A DNA stretch of 15,019 bases from UBA12276 sp041476285 (GTDB taxonomy: Archaea > Micrarchaeota > Micrarchaeia > Micrarchaeales > Micrarchaeaceae): contig JBGOTD010000005.1 in assembly GCA_041476285.1 (NCBI GenBank), positions 1 to 15,019 of the forward strand. Direction: 5' to 3'. The position numbers and the translations under genes were made by a program. The notes under the pieces were generated by a model. The model searched no databases. It worked only from the letters and a program-made list of their open reading frames with translations, and was not told where the DNA came from. The first letter of the stretch is position 1. The number at the start of each line of letters is the position of its first letter. Positions 1-8,003 of this stretch are shown in pieces.

Positions 1-200
1 ACAAAGGTCTGGGCGAGATGAATCCGGACCAGCTTTGGGAAACAACAATGAATCCCGAAAACAGGGTACTAAAAAGAATATCAATAAAAGATGCAAGAAT
101 TGCAGATGCAATATTCTCAACACTCATGGGCATTGATGTGGAGCAGAGAAGGCACTTCCTGGAAGAGCATTCAAACGAGGTATCGTTCCTGGATATATAG
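1..200 (+). CDS. gyrB: DNA gyrase subunit B, C-terminal fragment (cut by window edge)
   Basis: This is the last 66 or so codons of the gyrase ATPase subunit, which drives strand passage and negative supercoiling together with GyrA. Reading frame 3 enters the window already open and ends at TAG 198-200. The visible residues include KGLGEMNPDQLWETTMNP, the hallmark of the C-terminal TOPRIM/GyrA-interacting region of type IIA topoisomerase B subunits. They are followed by a stretch with the GyrB pattern of helices ending in EEHSNEVSFLDI. The ATG at position 18 is internal, not a start. gyrA follows after 8 nt, so the two are one operon and are made in equal amounts. The bacterial-type gyrase is known in several archaeal lineages by ancient transfer; that history is general knowledge and cannot be seen here. 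Confidence 0.96.
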   Translation, partial: KGLGEMNPDQLWETTMNPENRVLKRISIKDARIADAIFSTLMGIDVEQRRHFLEEHSNEVSFLDI

Positions 201-208
201 CTGATCTT

Positions 209-2644
209 ATGGCAGGCGTTGTGGATACAAATATTGAGAAAGAGATGCAATCTAGCTATATAGACTATGCGATGAGCGTAATAGTCGGTAGGGCTCTGCC
301 AGATGCAAGGGACGGTCTAAAACCCGCGCAGAGAAGGATTCTGTACGCGATGTACAAAATAGGCAACACCCACGACAAGCCGACAAAGAAAAGCGCGACA
401 ATAGTGGGTGAGGTCATAGGCAAATATCATCCGCACGGAGACATCGCAGCATATGAAACCCTAGTAAGAATGGCCCAGGACTTTTCAATGAACTACATGT
501 TCGTGGAAGGACAGGGAAATATGGGCTCGATAGACGGAGATCCGCCAGCACATCAAAGGTATACTGAGGTAAGGCTGAGCAAAATAGCCGGAGAAATGCT
601 TGCAGACCTGGAGAAAGAGTCTGTAACATTTGTTCCGAACTTTTCAAATGAAGAAGTGGAGCCGATTTTGCTTCCAGCAAAACTTCCTAACCTGCTGCTT
701 AATGGCGCATACGGAATAGCGGTAGGTGTAGCAACAAACATAATGCCGCATAACCTTTCAGAACTTTGCGATGCAATAACTGCCTACATAAAGAACCACG
801 ACATAACATCCGAGGAGCTTTTGCAGTTCGTTCAGGGTCCTGACCTTCCAACAGGCGGAACGGTCTTTTATGATAACGCACTTGTATCATCATACCTGTC
901 CGGTCGTGGCTCAATAACAATAAGGGGCAAACATGTCACCGAAAAGATCAAGAATAAAACTGCAATAATAATCAAAGAAATACCATATACGGTAAACAAG
1001 GCCACGATGGTAGAAACAATAGCCAGCTTGGTAAAGGCAAAGAAGATAACTGGAATATCTGACATGCGCGACGAAAGCGGCAAGGAAGGCATACGCGTTG
1101 TCATAGAACTAAGACAGGATGCGGATCTTGATCTGGTTTTGAACCTTCTCTATAAGCACACACAACTTGAGATATCCCTTCCAGTAATGAACATCGCAGT
1201 AATAGGAAATAACCTGGTGACCCTCAATCTCAAACAGTTCATCAAGGTATTCATAGACCACAGAATCGATGTCATAAAAAAGAGAACGCAGTACGACCTC
1301 AATATAGCATCAGACAGGCTGCATATCGTGGAAGGATTGCTGATAGCAGTGAATGACATAGACAAAGTAATCAATGTAATACGAAAGAGCACGGACCTGA
1401 AGGCAGCCAGGTCAACGCTCATGAACAACTATTCAATAACGGACAAGCAGGCAAATGCTATACTTGACATGAGGCTAAGCAAGCTCACCAACCTGGAAAC
1501 AGAATCACTCGATTCGGAGAAAAAGGAGCTCAACACAAGCATATCCAATCTTGGCGAGATCCTGGCAAACGAGAATAATGTTTACAAGATCATAGAGGAC
1601 GAGACAAAATACATAAAATCAAAATACGGCAGAGAAAGACGCACAGCAATAGACAAGAACGTCCCAGAAAAGGAATTCGACAGGGAGGACCTGATATCTG
1701 ACGATGAAACCACAGTAATACTGACAAACAACAACTACATGAAAAGGATAGCCACAAAGGTGTACAGATCGCAGGACAGAGGCGGAAAGGGGGTAATAAC
1801 CATACAGTTGAAGGAGGGTGACTTTGTAAGGGAAATGGTGTCATGCAGGCTCAAGGATTACCTGCTAATAATCTCAAACAAGGGCACAGCTTACTGGCTC
1901 AAGGCTTACATGGTTCCGGAAGAGAGCAGGTACGGTGTTGGAAAGGCAGCGGTGAACATGATAAAGCTCAGCGAAAACGAGAAGATCCAGAACATAATCA
2001 ACACAAAGGCGTTTGCTGACTCTTATCTCACATTCATAACGGCAAAGGGAAGGATAAAGAAAATAAGGGCGGAGAAGTTCTCAAAGCCCCGCTCAAACGG
2101 CATAAAGGCGATGCCAATACTGCCGGGTGATGAGCTTGCCGACGTGTGCCTATCTGACGGCAAAAGCGAGCTTCTCATTGCCACCAAGGCGGGCAAGTCG
2201 CTAAGATTCAGGGACAGCGACATAAGGCCAATGGGGCGAGCCGCACAGGGAATCCGTGGAATAAGGCTGAATCCAAACGACAGCGTAATCAACGTGCTTG
2301 CCGCAAAGGCGCAGAACCTCATTGCATCAATAACCGAAAAGGGCTATGGAAAGGTCACGGAGCTTAACAAATACAGGCTGCAGAAGAGAGGAGGCAAAGG
2401 GGTCATAAATCTCAAGACAAAGGATAAGACCGGCCACGTAGTACGTGTTCTGAAAGTGGAAAACAACGACAACGTAATACTCATAAATTCAAAAGGAATA
2501 TCAATAACATTCCCGGTCGATGAAATAAGGGTAACCGGAAGGGCAGCCAGCGGCGTAAGGCTGATGAGGCTTGATCCTGGTGCGGTTATAGTTGATGCAC
2601 AGACAATAACAAAGCAAAACATGAACCTGACTGCAGAAATTTAA
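209..2644 (+). CDS. gyrA: DNA gyrase subunit A
   Basis: GyrA is the DNA-cleaving and wrapping subunit of gyrase (A2B2), which introduces negative supercoils using ATP. At 811 residues it is a normal full length. The winged-helix catalytic part contains the active-site tyrosine Y118 (in AHQRYTEVRL) and the quinolone-pocket region GKYHPHGDIAAYETLVRMAQ (71-90). Residue I79 stands where E. coli has Ser83, and E83 where it has Asp87. The C-terminal beta-pinwheel (about 495-800) holds a GyrA box, QDRGGKG at 522-528, and a second box-like copy, QKRGGKG at 725-731. The box marks true gyrase rather than topoisomerase IV, because it is needed for wrapping DNA. The ATG at 209 lies 8 nt after the gyrB stop and gives the family N-terminus. 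There is no acidic tail. Transcription with gyrB is inferred. Confidence 0.97.
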   Translation: MAGVVDTNIEKEMQSSYIDYAMSVIVGRALPDARDGLKPAQRRILYAMYKIGNTHDKPTKKSATIVGEVIGKYHPHGDIAAYETLVRMAQDFSMNYMFVEGQGNMGSIDGDPPAHQRYTEVRLSKIAGEMLADLEKESVTFVPNFSNEEVEPILLPAKLPNLLLNGAYGIAVGVATNIMPHNLSELCDAITAYIKNHDITSEELLQFVQGPDLPTGGTVFYDNALVSSYLSGRGSITIRGKHVTEKIKNKTAIIIKEIPYTVNKATMVETIASLVKAKKITGISDMRDESGKEGIRVVIELRQDADLDLVLNLLYKHTQLEISLPVMNIAVIGNNLVTLNLKQFIKVFIDHRIDVIKKRTQYDLNIASDRLHIVEGLLIAVNDIDKVINVIRKSTDLKAARSTLMNNYSITDKQANAILDMRLSKLTNLETESLDSEKKELNTSISNLGEILANENNVYKIIEDETKYIKSKYGRERRTAIDKNVPEKEFDREDLISDDETTVILTNNNYMKRIATKVYRSQDRGGKGVITIQLKEGDFVREMVSCRLKDYLLIISNKGTAYWLKAYMVPEESRYGVGKAAVNMIKLSENEKIQNIINTKAFADSYLTFITAKGRIKKIRAEKFSKPRSNGIKAMPILPGDELADVCLSDGKSELLIATKAGKSLRFRDSDIRPMGRAAQGIRGIRLNPNDSVINVLAAKAQNLIASITEKGYGKVTELNKYRLQKRGGKGVINLKTKDKTGHVVRVLKVENNDNVILINSKGISITFPVDEIRVTGRAASGVRLMRLDPGAVIVDAQTITKQNMNLTAEI

Positions 2645-2691
2645 TGCAAATTAATTTTAATACAGTTACACCTATATGATATTGGGATAAA

Positions 2692-2698
2692 GGGGGAT
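2692..2698 (+). promoter_or_regulatory. Ribosome binding site upstream of trm56
   Basis: The G-rich run GGGGGAT lies in the 66-nt gap after gyrA. It is 12 nt before the GTG start at 2711, which is long for a Shine-Dalgarno spacing. An in-frame ATA at 2705 would sit at a standard distance of 6 nt, so the exact start is open. An A/T-rich stretch at about 2651-2662 could be a TATA element for this gene, but it is weak. Confidence 0.5.
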
Positions 2699-2710
2699 TT
2701 TACGATAAGC

Positions 2711-3211
2711 GTGCTAGCCATAGGTCGAAGTGGATATCCGGCTAGTCTTGACCTCTGCCTCACCGCAAGGGCATTAGGCGCATCAGAAATAACATTTGTA
2801 GGCAAAAAGGACGGCAGGCTGTCCAAGTACATAAACGCAATCAACAAAAAGTGGGGAGGGCGATTCACTGTCCAGTTTGCCAAAAGTCAGGCCGAAGCTC
2901 TTAAGTCAACATCAAAGTACACAAAAGTCTACCTTACAAGATTCGGAGAGCCACTGCAGAACAAAAGCTATGTACTAAAGACGTACAAGAACCTGGTTCT
3001 AATAGTCACCCCAAGCGACGAGAAAAGCAACCTTCACGAAATGGCAGACTTCAACATAAGCGTATCATCCCAGCCGCATTGCAGCGCAGCTGCAGTCGCA
3101 ATATTCCTGCATGAATTCTACAACGGAAGAGAACTAGCAATGCATTTTGAATATGCGAAGCACAAGGTCGTACCGAAAGAACACGGTATCGAGATAAAGA
3201 GCATCGAATAA
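2711..3211 (+). CDS. tRNA (cytidine(56)-2'-O)-methyltransferase, Trm56-like (SPOUT family), divergent
   Basis: Archaeal Trm56 uses S-adenosylmethionine to 2'-O-methylate C56 in the T-loop of tRNA, stabilising the elbow. The 166-residue length fits the family. Seen in the sequence: an LTARALGASEI helix (17-27), KKWGGRF (about 46-52), a YLTRFGEPL segment (about 74-82), and the strong C-terminal signature ADFNISVSSQPHCSAAAVAI, corresponding to the trefoil-knot motif ADYNVxxGxQPHSEVAALAV. Two usually conserved elements have changed. The Arg-rich motif 1 (GHRPERDKR in family members) is GRSGYPASLD, and the GAEKVP loop is TPSDEK. The protein may be a divergent active enzyme or have altered activity. 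No in-frame ATG or TTG precedes the GTG at 2711, so GTG is the best start. It meets the lhr gene tail to tail with no gap. Confidence 0.85.
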   Translation: MLAIGRSGYPASLDLCLTARALGASEITFVGKKDGRLSKYINAINKKWGGRFTVQFAKSQAEALKSTSKYTKVYLTRFGEPLQNKSYVLKTYKNLVLIVTPSDEKSNLHEMADFNISVSSQPHCSAAAVAIFLHEFYNGRELAMHFEYAKHKVVPKEHGIEIKSIE

Positions 3212-5971
3212 CTATACCGACCAGTATTTCTTAGTTCTAATAAAATTCCTTTGAGCCTCTATGAGGTCCATGAAGAAATCCCTCTCATCATGCCTTAGCA
3301 TCATGAGGGTCCTGGCCGCGCTCCTTGGCCCCACACCATAGACCGAAAGCGCTATTATCGCCTTTGAGCCGTAAGCCTCTATTAAGCCTGAGTAGTTGAG
3401 CATCTCCTTGAGCAGTGCCTTTTCTCCTGATTTCAATCGTTTCGATGCAATCCTCTTCCGTATTATCTTCACATACTCGTCATCATAGAAAGTTATCATC
3501 GGGCTCTTGCAGTTCGGGCAGTTGATCTTTTCAATGCCTTTAATCTCGCTCAGCTTCCTGGAGAAAATGAATCCGCAGTAAGTGCAAAGGAGCTTTGCCT
3601 CCTTTGACAGTATGAATCTGGAAAATGATTCAACCAATTCGCTGTTTGGGGTAAGCGGAGTTATCAGCTCCCTGGTGTAATAAGCAGAATTAAGTATGGC
3701 TTTTGTAAGTGTCGATGCGGAATCTGTATCAAAAATTCGTATCTTAATTTCGTTTTTATGCAATTTGTCGAAGAAAACCCTCAGGGTTTCAATGTCAAAG
3801 TAATTCTCCATGAGTTCCCTGCATGTTTCCTCAAATATCGGGGTCTCTTTCATGACTCGTATGATCCTCTTTGCAAAAGACCTTGATACTGCTGCATCTT
3901 TTTCTATGACGCCGAAAAGCTTTGCAGTGGTTATGAACCTGTATCTAAAGAGCTCGGTCTCTGACAGGGCCTCCTTCAACACATCCTCAACGTTTTCTGC
4001 CCTTACGCTTTCCAGTATCGCCTTTATGTCGACGCTTCTGTCCATTTCCAGCATTATCATATAAGGGGAGGACTTCACGCTTACCCCCTTTCCTGTCCTT
4101 AGATTGACCAGACGCGCCAGCAGTCTGGAAAGCGCCTCGTTTGCCTGGGTGCCGAGCCCTGTATATATTATGCAGTAGTCCTCCAGCCTTTCTATTGATA
4201 CCAGGGACTCGGAAGGAATGAAATACGATCGCTGTTTTTCCCTGATTTCCTTGATTGATTTTAATGACTCTTTTGTCAATGAACCGAGTCCACCTTCCTC
4301 TGACATATGATTGAGCAGATTGAATACGCCGCTTGCGGTCTTGTGGCTTACAGGTATGTCCTCTCCTGTCCAGTCGGGCACGGCAGCCTCCAAATCAGTG
4401 CTCGGTTCAACGCTTATGATATTCTTGTCTATGCTCAATGTCCTCCAGGGAAGGCCCTTTGTGATGAATACGCTGTCCTTGTCAACGTTGTTCGCAACGA
4501 ACCTCTCATCCAAACTGGATATTATCCTATTTTCAATTACGTTCTTTACCAGGAACCTCTTCGAATCCGGTATTACGCTAAGATGGCCGTAATAATACAT
4601 CCTTGTCCTGCTTCCGCTTGTTATGAATTTTCCATCGAATCCCACAAGTCTCAACTTCGACATGAACTCCACAAGCCTTGAAAGTGTGTCGGCACTTACA
4701 TCCTTGTATATGAAAGAGCGTTTCAGCATCTTGTGAAGCTCATTGAATTCGATCTTTGTTTTGTCGAGTGAAATTCCGCATATCTGGTTCGTAAGTACGT
4801 CAAGGGCGCCGAACTGCGGCCTGAAAGTTTCAAACGAACCTGACCTTACAAGCCCGAATATCGCGAATGCCTCCAGAACCTCTACCGGATTTGTGGCTAT
4901 TACTGCTCCTTTTGCCACGCCCCTGTGCGTATGGCCGCTTCTTCCGACTCTTTGCGCCAGCCTTAGTGCCTGCCTTGGCGATCCGTACTGTATGACAAGA
5001 TCAACGCTTCCTATGTCTATTCCAAGCTCGAGCGAACTGGTCGCAATTATGCTTTTTATCTTGCCCTCCTTGAACTTGTTTTCTATGTTTATCCTTTCCG
5101 TCTTGTCAAGGGAGCTGTGATGCACGCCTATCCCTCCAAAGGGCTGAATGCTGTTGAGATAAAGCAGCCTGCTTCCAAGGCTTTCAACCACCTGCCTTGT
5201 ATTCGCAAATATTATGGCGGATACAGAACTAGACACAAGGTTTGAAACGCATTCAAGTCTCGCAAGCGAAGGTCCGTCCAGATCGAACTTCTCCTCAATG
5301 TTTCTCAAATCACTCTTTGGCCTTGCCGGGGCTTCCAGGCTCAGGTGTATCTCCTTTGGCGATCCGACTTTTACTATTTTGCAACTTCTTTCACCGCACA
5401 AATACCTTTTTACAGTATCAGGATCGCCAACAGTAGCACTTATCCCTATTCTCTGGATGCCGGGCGCCAGTTCCTCAAGCCTCTCCAACGCAACAGAAAG
5501 CTGTGCGCCTCTTTTGTTGTAGTAAAGTTCATGCAGCTCATCTATCACGACTGCCTTCAGGTTCTTCAAATACGCCCCTATGTATTTTGTCGGCAATATG
5601 CTTTGCAGAGTTTCAGGCGTAGTTATAAGGAAAAGCGGTGCCATCTTCACCTGCCTGTTCTTTTCCTTCTGTGTTGTGTCACCGTGCCTTACACCGATCG
5701 TTATTTTTGCATAGTTGCACAGGTCTTCCAGTCTTCTTAGCATGTCCCTGTTAAGTGCCCTTAATGGCGTTATGTAGAGTATCTGAATAGGTGATTTGTC
5801 CTTGTTCAGGATCGAATTAAGCAGAGGCAAAACGGCAGCCTCAGTTTTGCCCGCACCAGTAGGTGCAACAACAAGACAATTCTCCCCGCTTTCTATGACT
5901 GGCATCGCAATTTTCTGTATTTCCGTAAATGACTGATGGCTCTCAAGAAAGCGCCTATACAAATCCTTCAT
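3212..5971 (-). CDS. Lhr-type superfamily 2 ATP-dependent helicase
   Basis: This is a DNA/RNA helicase of the Lhr (large helicase-related) group, linked in archaea to repair, recombination and RNA handling. At 919 residues it is typical of the core enzyme. RecA domain 1 has Walker A APTGAGKT (36-43), the DELH box (144-147) and SAT (178-180). RecA domain 2 has FANTRQ (255-260), ATSSLELGIDIG (310-321) and motif VI QRVGRSGH (340-347). Next come a winged-helix region and the Lhr beta-barrel, including PDWTGEDIP around residue 515. Near the C-terminus a CxxC...CxxC cluster (about 794-816; CTYC and CPNC) looks like a zinc ribbon, as in one archaeal Lhr branch. It is the last gene of a minus-strand unit, 16 nt after the surface-protein stop. 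The ATG at 5971 gives the expected short leader to the Q-motif. Assignment to aLhr1 or aLhr2 is left open. Confidence 0.93.
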   Translation of the reverse strand: MKDLYRRFLESHQSFTEIQKIAMPVIESGENCLVVAPTGAGKTEAAVLPLLNSILNKDKSPIQILYITPLRALNRDMLRRLEDLCNYAKITIGVRHGDTTQKEKNRQVKMAPLFLITTPETLQSILPTKYIGAYLKNLKAVVIDELHELYYNKRGAQLSVALERLEELAPGIQRIGISATVGDPDTVKRYLCGERSCKIVKVGSPKEIHLSLEAPARPKSDLRNIEEKFDLDGPSLARLECVSNLVSSSVSAIIFANTRQVVESLGSRLLYLNSIQPFGGIGVHHSSLDKTERINIENKFKEGKIKSIIATSSLELGIDIGSVDLVIQYGSPRQALRLAQRVGRSGHTHRGVAKGAVIATNPVEVLEAFAIFGLVRSGSFETFRPQFGALDVLTNQICGISLDKTKIEFNELHKMLKRSFIYKDVSADTLSRLVEFMSKLRLVGFDGKFITSGSRTRMYYYGHLSVIPDSKRFLVKNVIENRIISSLDERFVANNVDKDSVFITKGLPWRTLSIDKNIISVEPSTDLEAAVPDWTGEDIPVSHKTASGVFNLLNHMSEEGGLGSLTKESLKSIKEIREKQRSYFIPSESLVSIERLEDYCIIYTGLGTQANEALSRLLARLVNLRTGKGVSVKSSPYMIMLEMDRSVDIKAILESVRAENVEDVLKEALSETELFRYRFITTAKLFGVIEKDAAVSRSFAKRIIRVMKETPIFEETCRELMENYFDIETLRVFFDKLHKNEIKIRIFDTDSASTLTKAILNSAYYTRELITPLTPNSELVESFSRFILSKEAKLLCTYCGFIFSRKLSEIKGIEKINCPNCKSPMITFYDDEYVKIIRKRIASKRLKSGEKALLKEMLNYSGLIEAYGSKAIIALSVYGVGPRSAARTLMMLRHDERDFFMDLIEAQRNFIRTKKYWSV

Positions 5972-5987
5972 AATATCAACAAGCCGC

Positions 5988-8003
5988 TTATCTGGAACGT
6001 CGCTTGGCCTTAAATGTACGCCTGCTTTCGTAATACGCGGTTATTTTTGCAACTGCCACTATAATCGCAATACCTCCAACTATTAGCGCAACCAACGAGG
6101 CAGTCATGAAAGTAAGATAGGAATTCACGCCATATGCAAGATTCACACTTTGCTTAAGCCCGAAATACTGCGCATAACCGGTAACATAGCCGTAAGGCAC
6201 GTTGTGGAATGTTGTATTGCCGCTGTCTCCTGAATATGTTTTTATGTTTGTATTGTTCTTAAATGTTATATTTAGGCTCGCATTTACCGGAGTTCCGAAG
6301 ACGCTCTGGGTATTTATCACAATGTCATATACTGGCGTCTTGAAGTTTAATGTTGTGGGTTCCTTTACGTTGAATCTGTAATTTGTTACAACTATCACTC
6401 CTTTGTAATAGAAGTATTGTATGTTGTAAACCGTGTCAGGGAAAACGAAGACACGATCCGAATTCACCCTTCGGCTGCTTATGTTGTAATAACCAACGTT
6501 GCTAAGATTTTCACCATTGGAGTTTTCAGGTACCAGCCTGACCAAATACTGGGTTTCAAATACCGCGCTTATTGAAACCGGCGACCTGACAACTACTCTT
6601 ATGTTGCTTGTCAAATTACCATTGCTCCACTGTCTGAATGCCAACTGCTGCGTTTGGTTTACTGGTACGACAGTGGTTGATAACGAGACATTTACTGTGC
6701 TGTTTGCATCATACCATCCGCTTCCTTTAGTGCTGCCATAGACTGATGTTGCGTTAAGGTAGTACTGCCTTCTCCAGATAGCGTGTACTGACTTTGGCCC
6801 GTCAAGATATATGGTTGTGCTATTTGAGGAGGCGTTGTTGCTCCAGCCCGCAAATACGACCCTGGAGCCTGCTCCTGTGGTTATTATCTTTGAATTTATT
6901 GATATTGTTACTGTGCCATTTGCATCATACCATCTATTTCCAATCAATTTGCCGTATTCAGATGTTGCATTAAGATAATACTGCCTCTTCCATGTGGCAG
7001 TTTCTGTAACGTTACCATAGAGCGATATGTATTTTGTTGTCTGATTGCCCGTATACGAATTATAGCCGCCACCGACCCAACCGGTAAACAGCTCTCTGAC
7101 GCCGTTGCTAACATTTACAGACCCTGGCGCAGCTAGTGGAACTGTCGAATAAGCCATATAGTTTCCGCTGCCCGTTAGATTCCCATATGCTGAATATACT
7201 GCAAGACTGTATCCGAGTCTCCATAAAGTAACCGAGCCCTGCACCTGCGGCACCTTAGAACCTATCACGAAATAATTGGTATAATTCCCAACTTCCTGTA
7301 CTCCATACGGATTTGTGAGCGCCGTAAGGCTACCTTTTCCATAGCTTACTGCTGAATATCCTACTGGCACAAGCCTGGTACTATTGCCTATGTAAAAAAA
7401 GAGATTTTTGAAAGTGACGTTCTTTATCGGCCAGGTATTCGTGTTTGTATCTGCGTATTCTGCAAAGGCGGATGGCGGGTTTGGCCCAGAGTTACTGGTT
7501 TTCAGATCAATGTTTCCAACCAATTCGTCATTGAAGTACGCATTCCAGACGTTTCCTGTCGATTTAAACGAGTATGTATTGAATGCGCCGTTCAGGCCTG
7601 CAGACCCATTAGGACCTATTCCGCCGCAGAACGAGTCGTTGTTATTATTGGAGTCTGCAGTAAAATATTCCCAAAACCATGTCGGTACGCCTGCCTTAAG
7701 ATACACTCCCGTTGTTGAATTTAAGCATGACGAATAGTAATATCCTGTTGAATTGGTTATCTCATAACCCATTTGTATAAAGGCACCGTTCGATAATGAT
7801 TCACCAACCCAAAAACCTATGGAACCGTTAGTGGCATTCTGATATACTGTTTGTATGGAAACGCCTGCACCATTATTGAATCCTGCATTGTTGGCGCCCC
7901 TGACTCCTGTCTGGAACCAGTATTGTGCTGTGGCTATGTTCATTAGCATGAATGCAACTGCAACGGCCAAAGTCGTGTAACTAAAAAGATTATACTTTCG
8001 CAT
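5988..8003 (-). CDS. Secreted, membrane-anchored surface protein: beta-sandwich domain, InlB-like repeats, C-terminal anchor
   Basis: I do not recognise a named function. The 671-residue protein begins with a short basic stretch and a hydrophobic signal peptide ending near ATAQ (26-27). An N-terminal domain (about 27-215) is rich in aromatics and Gly/Asn. It has two cysteines (C93, C126), the only ones in the protein, that could form a disulfide. It includes WVGE (65-68), IQMGYE (76-81), TWFWEYF (108-114) and SAFAEY (178-183). Then come three similar units of about 72 residues (about 265-484) with the pattern YYLNATSxYG...GxGWYDA...FxGWS...AxW, resembling divergent InlB B-repeats. A fourth degenerate unit, a carboxypeptidase-regulatory-like beta domain (about 559-630), one transmembrane helix (about 635-654) and an Arg/Lys-rich tail follow. 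More than 20 NxS/T sequons suggest heavy N-glycosylation on the cell surface. The start overlaps the dtdA end by 14 nt. Confidence 0.85.
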   Translation of the reverse strand: MRKYNLFSYTTLAVAVAFMLMNIATAQYWFQTGVRGANNAGFNNGAGVSIQTVYQNATNGSIGFWVGESLSNGAFIQMGYEITNSTGYYYSSCLNSTTGVYLKAGVPTWFWEYFTADSNNNNDSFCGGIGPNGSAGLNGAFNTYSFKSTGNVWNAYFNDELVGNIDLKTSNSGPNPPSAFAEYADTNTNTWPIKNVTFKNLFFYIGNSTRLVPVGYSAVSYGKGSLTALTNPYGVQEVGNYTNYFVIGSKVPQVQGSVTLWRLGYSLAVYSAYGNLTGSGNYMAYSTVPLAAPGSVNVSNGVRELFTGWVGGGYNSYTGNQTTKYISLYGNVTETATWKRQYYLNATSEYGKLIGNRWYDANGTVTISINSKIITTGAGSRVVFAGWSNNASSNSTTIYLDGPKSVHAIWRRQYYLNATSVYGSTKGSGWYDANSTVNVSLSTTVVPVNQTQQLAFRQWSNGNLTSNIRVVVRSPVSISAVFETQYLVRLVPENSNGENLSNVGYYNISSRRVNSDRVFVFPDTVYNIQYFYYKGVIVVTNYRFNVKEPTTLNFKTPVYDIVINTQSVFGTPVNASLNITFKNNTNIKTYSGDSGNTTFHNVPYGYVTGYAQYFGLKQSVNLAYGVNSYLTFMTASLVALIVGGIAIIVAVAKITAYYESRRTFKAKRRSR
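6552..7211 (-). repeat. Three tandem InlB-like protein repeats inside the surface-protein gene
   Basis: Residues about 265-340, 341-412 and 413-484 of the surface protein align by eye. Units 2 and 3 both start QYYLNATS, pass through a YDAN(G/S)T block and a GWS or QWS block, and end in a (A/S)xW/F-(K/R/E)(R/T)Q junction. Unit 1 is more divergent but keeps YSAYG...GSG...FTGW...ATWKRQ. The similarity is at protein level; the DNA copies have drifted, so recent unequal recombination is not suggested. Confidence 0.75.

Noticed and set aside
2645..2710. Small RNA or riboswitch in the gap between gyrA and trm56
   Set aside because: Only 66 A/T-rich bases with no stable stem visible; a promoter and ribosome binding site are enough to explain it.
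3810..5740. Several long open frames on the plus strand inside lhr (for example 4307-4681, 5345-5740)
   Set aside because: They are shadows of the helicase gene: no domain motifs, composition follows the antisense reading, and the true frame carries all helicase motifs.
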